64,000 bases of DNA, from the NCBI GenBank assembly GCA_031367435.1, contig JANLPV010000204.1, forward strand, positions 1 through 64,000. The letters are read 5' to 3'. The notes under the pieces are model-generated. The model searched no databases. It worked only from the letters and a program-made list of their open reading frames with translations, and was not told where the DNA came from. Both the position numbers and the translations under genes were made by a program. This document shows positions 58,511 to 64,000 of this stretch, in pieces; positions within the stretch are counted from its first letter, which is position 1, and each line of letters opens with the position of its first letter. This stretch comes from WLMZ01 sp031367435 (GTDB lineage Bacteria > Actinomycetota > Acidimicrobiia > Acidimicrobiales > Ilumatobacteraceae).

Positions 58511-61033
58511 GTGATCCTCGACCCGTATCGGCTTCCGCGCGCCGTAGCACCGCGCCACTACGAGGTGACGCTGGAGCCCGAACTCAATCGAGCGACGTTC
58601 GCTGGCACGATCTCGATTGCTGTCGACGTTGATCAGACTGTCGATCGTGTTGTTCTCAATGCAGTCGAATTGACCGTCTCGTCGGTTCGGGTCAATGCGA
58701 ACCCATGCCTGTTCACGTTGGAAGTCGCAACGCAACGACTCTGCATCGAGGCTCAGCTCAATGCGGGTCAGGCAATGATCGATATCGAGTTCGAAGGCGT
58801 TCTCAACGACAAGCTGCGTGGCTTCTACCGCAGTACCTATGCCGACATAGATGGCGTCGAGCACGTCATCGCGTGTTCGCAGATGCAAGCCACCGATTGT
58901 CGACGCGTCTTTCCATGCTTTGATGAACCGGACTTCAAAGCCACCTTTGGCATCACCTTGGTCGTCGACGACGAGATGATGGCCGTGTCGAACTCGCCAG
59001 AGGTCTCCCGACACCGATTGCCAAGTGGCCGCTGGGCAATTACGTTCGACAACACCATACCGATGAGCACATATCTTGTGGCCGTACTAGTTGGGCGGCT
59101 CGAAGCCACCGAACCCGTCGACGTGCTCGGCACACCGCTACGAATTGTCCATGTGCCTGGCAAGGGGCATCTCACATCGCTGGCACTCGATGTTGGTGCC
59201 GTCGCGCTCAAGTGGTTCCAGAATTATTACGGCATTGCGTATCCGGGCAAGAAGGTCGACATGATCGCCGTGCCGGACTTCGCCGCAGGCGCCATGGAAA
59301 ATCTTGGCTGCATCACGTACCGGGAGTCGTTGCTTCTACTCGATCCCGAGGCCAGCACACAGGTCGAACAACAGGCGGTGGCCGACGTCGTCAGCCACGA
59401 GTTGGCGCATATGTGGTTCGGCGATCTCGTGACGATGCGCTGGTGGAATGGCATCTGGCTGAACGAGGCGTTCGCGACGTTCATGGAGGTTATGGCCGTC
59501 GACGCGTTTCGCCCCGAATGGAAGCGGTGGACCAACTTCAGCCTCGAACGCACCGACGCGTTCGAAGTCGATTCGCTCGCCAGTACGCGTACCGTCGAAT
59601 TCGAAGTGCACGCCCCCTCCGATTGTGACGGCATGTTCGACGTACTCACATATCAAAAGGGCGGCGCGCTGCTGCGCATGTTGCAGCAGTACCTTGGCGA
59701 AGAACGTTTCCGCCAGGGCGTGAATCATTACCTTCGCGCGCACTCGTATGCAAATACCGAGACCAGCGATTTGTGGGACAGCATCGAAGCAGTCACCACC
59801 GCGGATGGTGGTTGTGAACCGGTACGCGAAATGATGGACAGCTGGATCTGGCAGGCCGGCTACCCACTCGTGTCGGCGTCCCTAGCCGGCGATGAACTGG
59901 TGCTGAACCAGCAGCGATTCAGCTTCAGCCCCGAGGCAACCGACCCCACAGTGTTCATCACGCCAGTGGCTGTCCGGGTCGGCAACGACACCCATCTGGT
60001 GTTGCTCAACGCTCCCGAAGCCCGGCTCTTCATCGGTATCACCGACGCACCGATCGTGGTGAATGCTGGCGGGCAGGGCTTCTTTCGAGTCGCGTACGCC
60101 GACGAACTCCGCAGCCGGTTGGGCACTGCCGCGTTAACGACGCTCAACACCGTCGAGCGTTACAACCTCGTCGACGACGCGAGCGCGGCGTGTGTCGCTG
60201 GTCGGCTGTCGGCTATTGGGCTCCTCGACTTTCTCGAAGGGTTCGCCGGCGAACGAGAGCTCGCTGTCTGGCAGGCCATCAGCGCAGCCTTGCGGCGCCT
60301 GCAGCGGCTGATCGATGGTGCCGCGCGCGCGCCATTTCAACAACGCGTTCGAGCGCTGCTCGCTTCGGCGCTGGCAGAACTCGGCTGGCACGCGATTGCC
60401 GGAGAAAGCGACCTGCAATCGAAGCTGCGTGGTCTTCTCATCACCGACTCCGCGGTGCTTGGCGCCGACATGGAGGCCCGCGAGCGTTGCCGCGCGCTGC
60501 TTGGCGATGATCAGTCGACGATCGACCCCGAGCTACTTGCGGCATCGACCGTTGTGGTTGCCTCGAGTGGCGACGCTGCCGACTTTGAGCATTTCCTCGA
60601 CGGGTTCCGCCATGCGACAACACCGCAGGAGCAGCTTCGCAATCTCTATGCGCTTGGTGAATTCGATGACGCAGAACTCGTACAACGCGCGTGCGACTTC
60701 GCGTTGAGCGGCGAGGTCCGCTCACAGAACGCGCCGTTCCTCCTGGCCCGATGTATTGCCAACTCCGCGCATGGTGCGCTGGCGTGGACCATCGTGCGTA
60801 AGAACTGGGATCTGGCGAACGCACGATTCCCTGGGCCGTCGATCATTCGCATGATCGATCCGGTCAAGACACTGAATGCTCCATCGGACGTCGCCGACGT
60901 ACAGGGTTTCTTTGCCGAGCACCCAATCACTCAGTCCATCACGACCTTGGCCCAGGTGCTTGAACGCCAACGCGTCAACGTCGCCGTGCGCGAACGCGAG
61001 GCCGAGATGTTTGCGAAGACGTTGTTGAGTTAG
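58511..61033 (+). CDS. pepN: Aminopeptidase N (M1 zinc metallopeptidase)
   Basis: 840 residues from GTG 58511 (ILDPYRLPRAVAPRHYEV), the usual M1 start. The exopeptidase motif is GAMENLGCITYRE, the zinc site VVSHELAHMWFGD with NEAFATFME 18 residues on, and a Tyr in LTYQKGGALLRML. C-terminal ERAP1-like helical repeats occupy about 500-840. It removes N-terminal residues from peptides, in the cytoplasm since no signal peptide is seen. It is divergent from the PfkB kinase with a 134-bp gap. Confidence 0.94.
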   Translation: MILDPYRLPRAVAPRHYEVTLEPELNRATFAGTISIAVDVDQTVDRVVLNAVELTVSSVRVNANPCLFTLEVATQRLCIEAQLNAGQAMIDIEFEGVLNDKLRGFYRSTYADIDGVEHVIACSQMQATDCRRVFPCFDEPDFKATFGITLVVDDEMMAVSNSPEVSRHRLPSGRWAITFDNTIPMSTYLVAVLVGRLEATEPVDVLGTPLRIVHVPGKGHLTSLALDVGAVALKWFQNYYGIAYPGKKVDMIAVPDFAAGAMENLGCITYRESLLLLDPEASTQVEQQAVADVVSHELAHMWFGDLVTMRWWNGIWLNEAFATFMEVMAVDAFRPEWKRWTNFSLERTDAFEVDSLASTRTVEFEVHAPSDCDGMFDVLTYQKGGALLRMLQQYLGEERFRQGVNHYLRAHSYANTETSDLWDSIEAVTTADGGCEPVREMMDSWIWQAGYPLVSASLAGDELVLNQQRFSFSPEATDPTVFITPVAVRVGNDTHLVLLNAPEARLFIGITDAPIVVNAGGQGFFRVAYADELRSRLGTAALTTLNTVERYNLVDDASAACVAGRLSAIGLLDFLEGFAGERELAVWQAISAALRRLQRLIDGAARAPFQQRVRALLASALAELGWHAIAGESDLQSKLRGLLITDSAVLGADMEARERCRALLGDDQSTIDPELLAASTVVVASSGDAADFEHFLDGFRHATTPQEQLRNLYALGEFDDAELVQRACDFALSGEVRSQNAPFLLARCIANSAHGALAWTIVRKNWDLANARFPGPSIIRMIDPVKTLNAPSDVADVQGFFAEHPITQSITTLAQVLERQRVNVAVREREAEMFAKTLLS

Positions 61034-61233
61034 CGTGGAAAGTTGATGACGCTTCGCCCGACTACGTGGCGCGCATGGTTCGCTCCATCGTCGGTATCGA
61101 GATCTAGGACATGACGGTGAAGCGCAAGCTCAGCCAAAACCGGTCGTCGATAGATCAACGCTGTGTCCGTGAGCATTTGCATAGTCGGTCCAGCAAGGAG
61201 CAGGCCGTGAGTACAGCGATGCATCAGAACGGG

Positions 61234-62097
61234 TTAGCCGAGTAGCCCAGTCACCGTTGATTGCGTGAGCCCGAGGCCAGCCATGCGATCGAGGATTGCG
61301 GGCAACGCATTAATCGTGTCGCGATGCCCAAAGTGCAGGCTGACGATCGCGCCGGCATGGACCTCGGTGTTCACCTTGGCAATCACTGCTTTCGAACCGG
61401 GCTCTTTGAAGTCACGCGAATCGACGTCGTACCCAACGGACACCCCGTAGCCGGCGCGACCGGCTTCGTCGAGAATCAACTGGTTGGGCACATCGGTACC
61501 CGACGGGCGGAACCACTTGCCGATCGAGCCAATGAACGGCACCAAGGCCTCGCCTCCGCCGGCAATTTCGTCGAACACCTGTGAGCGGGTGAGTTGGCCC
61601 ATGGTTTTGTGGTTCAGCGTGTGGTTCGCCAACTCATGTCCGTCGGCAACGGCACGATGACCGAGCGAAGGATTCGCTTTGAGCCACGCGCCGATCGCGA
61701 AGAACGTGGCGTTGAAGTTCTTCGACTTCATGAGGTCGAGCAGTTCGGTGACCAGCGAGGTATCTCCGCCAAGGTGAAACGTGAGCGCAACCTTGGTGAG
61801 CGCGGCATCACCATGATTGACGTATGTAGCCGGAGCCCCCGCGATAACAACGGGCGCCACCGCGGCGAGCGTGGTTGAGGACGCTCCACTGGGACTTGGC
61901 CCTGAGCTCGACGAACCCGCTGACGTTGGAACGGCTGCCGTTGGAACGACTGCCGTTGGAACCGTTGGTGGCAACGTCGCAAACCCGCCGGTGGCCACTT
62001 TCGCGCCGCTGCTGCAACTCTCAAGTAACGCAGCGCCAGCGAGCGCCGAACCGGCGAGCACGAACCCGCGGCGCGTCAATCGTGGAGACGAGCTCAT
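61234..62097 (-). CDS. Polysaccharide-deacetylase-like lipoprotein with altered motif 1
   Basis: 287 residues. The N-terminus has a twin-arginine-like LTRRGFVLAGSAL followed by lipobox-like LLESCSS, so it is likely a Tat- or Sec-exported lipoprotein. A Pro/Thr/Val/Ser-rich linker includes a 15-bp repeat. In the NodB domain the metal His pair is kept (HELANHTLNH), as are WFRPSGTDVP and a GAIVSLHFGH ending. Motif 1, normally TFDDG, reads LTFHLGGD, so the catalytic Asp is missing. Actinobacterial relatives with TFHG-type motif 1 exist, so this is a subgroup feature. Activity is uncertain. Confidence 0.83.
   Translation of the reverse strand: MSSSPRLTRRGFVLAGSALAGAALLESCSSGAKVATGGFATLPPTVPTAVVPTAAVPTSAGSSSSGPSPSGASSTTLAAVAPVVIAGAPATYVNHGDAALTKVALTFHLGGDTSLVTELLDLMKSKNFNATFFAIGAWLKANPSLGHRAVADGHELANHTLNHKTMGQLTRSQVFDEIAGGGEALVPFIGSIGKWFRPSGTDVPNQLILDEAGRAGYGVSVGYDVDSRDFKEPGSKAVIAKVNTEVHAGAIVSLHFGHRDTINALPAILDRMAGLGLTQSTVTGLLG
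61925..61969 (-). repeat. 15-bp in-frame repeat x3 in lipoprotein linker
   Basis: GTTGGAACGGCTGCC, GTTGGAACGACTGCC and a diverged third copy GTTGGAACCGTTGGT follow one another. On the coding strand they give the repeated VPTAA/VPTAV-type linker between lipid anchor and enzyme domain. Being a multiple of three, the unit can expand without breaking the frame. Confidence 0.8.
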
Positions 62098-63383
62098 CGC
62101 ATGTTGCCGGTGTGCCCGAGCGAGTACCGGCCGGGTTGCGGGAAGATGGCGAGGCCATGGGGACCACTCGGAACCGAAATCTGCGCCCGCACTGCGCCGG
62201 TCGCCGTATCGAAGACGTAGACCACGTCGTCGTATCGGCCCGACACCCAGAACGTGGATCCGTCAGCGGAGACGCCGCCCATGTCGGGGGATCCACCGCC
62301 CGGGATATCCCATGTGGCGACCACAGTGTCGGTGGTGGGATCGACAACGCTGATCGATCCATCGCCCGACTTCGACTTGCGGGTCACATCGTGCGCCAGT
62401 CGGCCCCGATTGGTGACGTAGATACGGGTCGCGTCACGACTTGGGTAAATGCCATGTGCGCCGACACCCGTCTTGATCGAACCGATGATCTGGGTGCCCT
62501 GCGCGTTGAGGACCCATACGCCGCCGCTCATCATGTCGGCCACATAGAACTTGGTGCCGTCGGGGGCGATGCGCAGGTCTTGCGGCATCGCGCCGGTCGG
62601 CAACGCAAGTGTGCTCAAAATGTCGCCGCTGTCGGTGTTGATCTTAAGAATCTCTCCGGAAAACTCGCAGGTGGCGAGGAACCATGTGCCGTCGGGTGAC
62701 CAATCGGCGTGGTTCACACCACGACACGGCACATTCACTGACTTGATCAGCTTCCAGGTCACGCGGTTGTAGAAGTCAATTCGCCGAAGTCGCTCAGCCA
62801 TCACAACGGCCTTCTTGCCGTCGGGCGTGAAATAGAGGTTGTACGGTGCCTCGACGGGTATCCCCTTGCCCGCCTTGCCTGTGGTGGGATCGATCGGTAC
62901 AAGCCTGTTCGAACCGCTTGCCGTGGCGTACAGCGTGGTGAGGTCCCAACCCGGCACGACGTGCTGCAACAACGTGCCGACTTTGTAGTGATCGATCACC
63001 TTCATCGTTTTTTGGTCGATGACGGTGACTGAACCGTCGTCGTTGCTCGGCACATACACATAGGCCTTCGCGTCTTTAACGGCCGGGCTCATATCGCCCG
63101 CCGCCGCGTTTGCGTAAACGTTGACTGGTGCCTGCGAGCCCACAGACACTGGAACAGTGCTGACAACCGATCCACCGGGCAGCACCGGATCGGAGCCGCC
63201 ACTACTCGTTGTGACGGCCGCGTTCGCGATGGTTGCATTGGGATCGACAGCGACCTGACCCACTGATGGCCGACTTGCCGAACAAGCTGACGCCAAAAGT
63301 GCGCACGTGGTCGCCAACATCACGCCGCGCCGAACATGCGCACGCGACTTGGACACGCGTTGTACTTCTGGGAATCCCGCCAC
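62094..63383 (-). CDS. Beta-propeller lipoprotein (YncE/YVTN-like)
   Basis: 429 residues from GTG 63383 with GAGG eight bases upstream. The signal sequence ends in ALLASACS. After a Ser/Gly-rich linker come repeated strands of the YVTN type (YVPSNDDGSVTVIDQKTMKV, TPDGKKAVVMAE, DGTKFYVADMMSGGVWVL, RIYVTNRG, DGSTFWVSGRYDDVVYVFD), giving about seven blades. Such proteins bind ligands or partners outside the cell. Its stop overlaps the deacetylase-like gene start by 4 bp (ATGA), so the two are co-expressed, perhaps acting on the same wall polymer. Confidence 0.87.
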   Translation of the reverse strand: MAGFPEVQRVSKSRAHVRRGVMLATTCALLASACSASRPSVGQVAVDPNATIANAAVTTSSGGSDPVLPGGSVVSTVPVSVGSQAPVNVYANAAAGDMSPAVKDAKAYVYVPSNDDGSVTVIDQKTMKVIDHYKVGTLLQHVVPGWDLTTLYATASGSNRLVPIDPTTGKAGKGIPVEAPYNLYFTPDGKKAVVMAERLRRIDFYNRVTWKLIKSVNVPCRGVNHADWSPDGTWFLATCEFSGEILKINTDSGDILSTLALPTGAMPQDLRIAPDGTKFYVADMMSGGVWVLNAQGTQIIGSIKTGVGAHGIYPSRDATRIYVTNRGRLAHDVTRKSKSGDGSISVVDPTTDTVVATWDIPGGGSPDMGGVSADGSTFWVSGRYDDVVYVFDTATGAVRAQISVPSGPHGLAIFPQPGRYSLGHTGNMR

Positions 63384-63519
63384 GTCGAAAACCTCGATCT
63401 CGTACTGATGAGTCGGTCAAATCTACGCCCTACAGCTGATTGGGACACATCGCCTCATTCAATATTGAGTAAATCCCATTTGCGGCGACGCATTTATCTG
63501 CGAACGTAACCTGATCGCG

Positions 63520-64000
63520 TCACGCCTCGAAGCGGTAGCCCATGCCCGGCTCTGTGATGAAGTACCGCGGTTGGCCCGGCGTCGGCTCAAGCTTCTTGCG
63601 GATCGCGGCGAGATGCACTCTCAGATAATTGGTCTCGTGTTCGTACTGCGGTCCCCATACCTGTTGTAAGAGCTGCCGTTGGGTCACCAGTCTTCCGGGG
63701 TTACGCACAAGATGTTCGAGGATGGCCCACTCGATGGGGGTCAATCGGACGTCGTTGTCTCCGACCGTCACTCGTCTGGCGACGAGATCGACCACGAAGG
63801 CTTCAGTGCGGATAATGGGCTGCTCGGGCTCGGGCTGATGGCGACGCAACGTCGCTCGCAAACGGGCCAGCAGTTCGTTCATGCCGAATGGCTTCGACAC
63901 GTAGTCGTCAGCGCCGGCGTCGAGCGCGGCCACCTTGTCGGCCTCGGCCTCGCGCACGGACAAAATGATGATCGGCACCGTTGTCCATCCGCGAAGGCCG
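63520..64000 (-). CDS. kdpE: KdpE-like OmpR-family response regulator, N-terminus outside window
   Basis: The frame stays open to the right edge of the window, so only the last 159 residues are visible; it reads GLRGWTTVPIIILSVRE onward. The receiver end has ALDAGADDYVSKPFGMNEL with the conserved Lys. The winged-helix OmpR DNA-binding domain follows (RLTPIEWAILEHLVRNPGRLVTQRQLL, YLRVHLAAIRKKLE, YFITEPGMGYRF). The IRGW-type and VSKPFG pattern with LTP(I/T)EW fits KdpE, which with KdpD controls potassium uptake. The Asp phosphorylation site is outside the window. Confidence 0.85.
   Translation of the reverse strand, partial: GLRGWTTVPIIILSVREAEADKVAALDAGADDYVSKPFGMNELLARLRATLRRHQPEPEQPIIRTEAFVVDLVARRVTVGDNDVRLTPIEWAILEHLVRNPGRLVTQRQLLQQVWGPQYEHETNYLRVHLAAIRKKLEPTPGQPRYFITEPGMGYRFEA

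Noticed and set aside
61030..61224. 64-codon ORF on the minus strand between pepN and the deacetylase-like gene
   Set aside because: No ribosome site, no recognisable family, and codon bias is only moderate; the LDTDDG segment is suggestive but not enough to call a gene.

Overview
The window is high-GC, densely packed bacterial chromosome with short or overlapping gene junctions (ATGA, GTGA, TGATG) and many GTG/TTG starts. Gene content (glycine betaine ABC system with a fused permease, BMP-type nucleoside importer, a DUF501/Ppx-like pair, an LPATG surface protein, DrrA/DrrB-type exporter, CoxDEFG set) points to an actinomycete, probably of the Acidimicrobiia; that placement is inference from gene content, not a measured phylogeny. 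No rRNA, tRNA, CRISPR array, insertion sequence or prophage is visible, and no gene-free stretch exceeds 300 bases.

Region 1 (284-22749) reads as one catabolic island that could take choline and glycine betaine methyl groups to CO2. An IclR regulator is followed by metF-like, fhs, folD, a three-gene formate dehydrogenase and folC. On the opposite strand lie choline dehydrogenase, a betaine-homocysteine methyltransferase-like protein, betaine aldehyde dehydrogenase, a choline-kinase-like phosphotransferase and a dimethylglycine/sarcosine dehydrogenase, and then a divergent proVWX importer. Inferred flow: choline to betaine aldehyde to glycine betaine to dimethylglycine to sarcosine to glycine, with C1 units passing through methyl-, methylene- and formyl-tetrahydrofolate to formate, then CO2 and NADH. 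The formate dehydrogenase is the most striking item. Its catalytic gene carries an in-frame TGA at the selenocysteine position, followed by a SECIS-like hairpin with a GGTCT loop. Its N-terminal iron-sulfur part is encoded as a separate protein two genes downstream.

Region 2 (22812-42752) holds an ABC-2 exporter, CoxS and CoxM of a molybdenum hydroxylase with no large subunit nearby, a PAP2 membrane protein, lipoproteins, an SDR/Dabb pair, a DAO-type oxidase, a HisD-family dehydrogenase, GlgX, and a Cox maturation cluster (CoxD, CoxE, two XdhC-type proteins, a MobA-like nucleotidyltransferase, CoxG). It ends with an NlpC/P60 hydrolase, DUF501, a half-length Ppx-like protein, a GNAT acetyltransferase and a small basic protein.

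Region 3 (42835-47483) has two crotonase-family enzymes, a NUDIX hydrolase, an LPATG-anchored protein and an SGNH hydrolase. Region 4 (47607-58376) is a nucleoside uptake and salvage block: BMP lipoprotein, ATPase, two permeases, a PhyH-type dioxygenase coupled to adenosine deaminase, uracil phosphoribosyltransferase, a phosphohexomutase and a PfkB kinase, with queF embedded on the opposite strand. Region 5 (58511-64000) has aminopeptidase N, a polysaccharide-deacetylase-like lipoprotein, a beta-propeller lipoprotein and the truncated start-side end of a KdpE-type response regulator. A recurring oddity is short 14-15 bp tandem repeats at gene junctions (2088, 15037, 28057, 36102).
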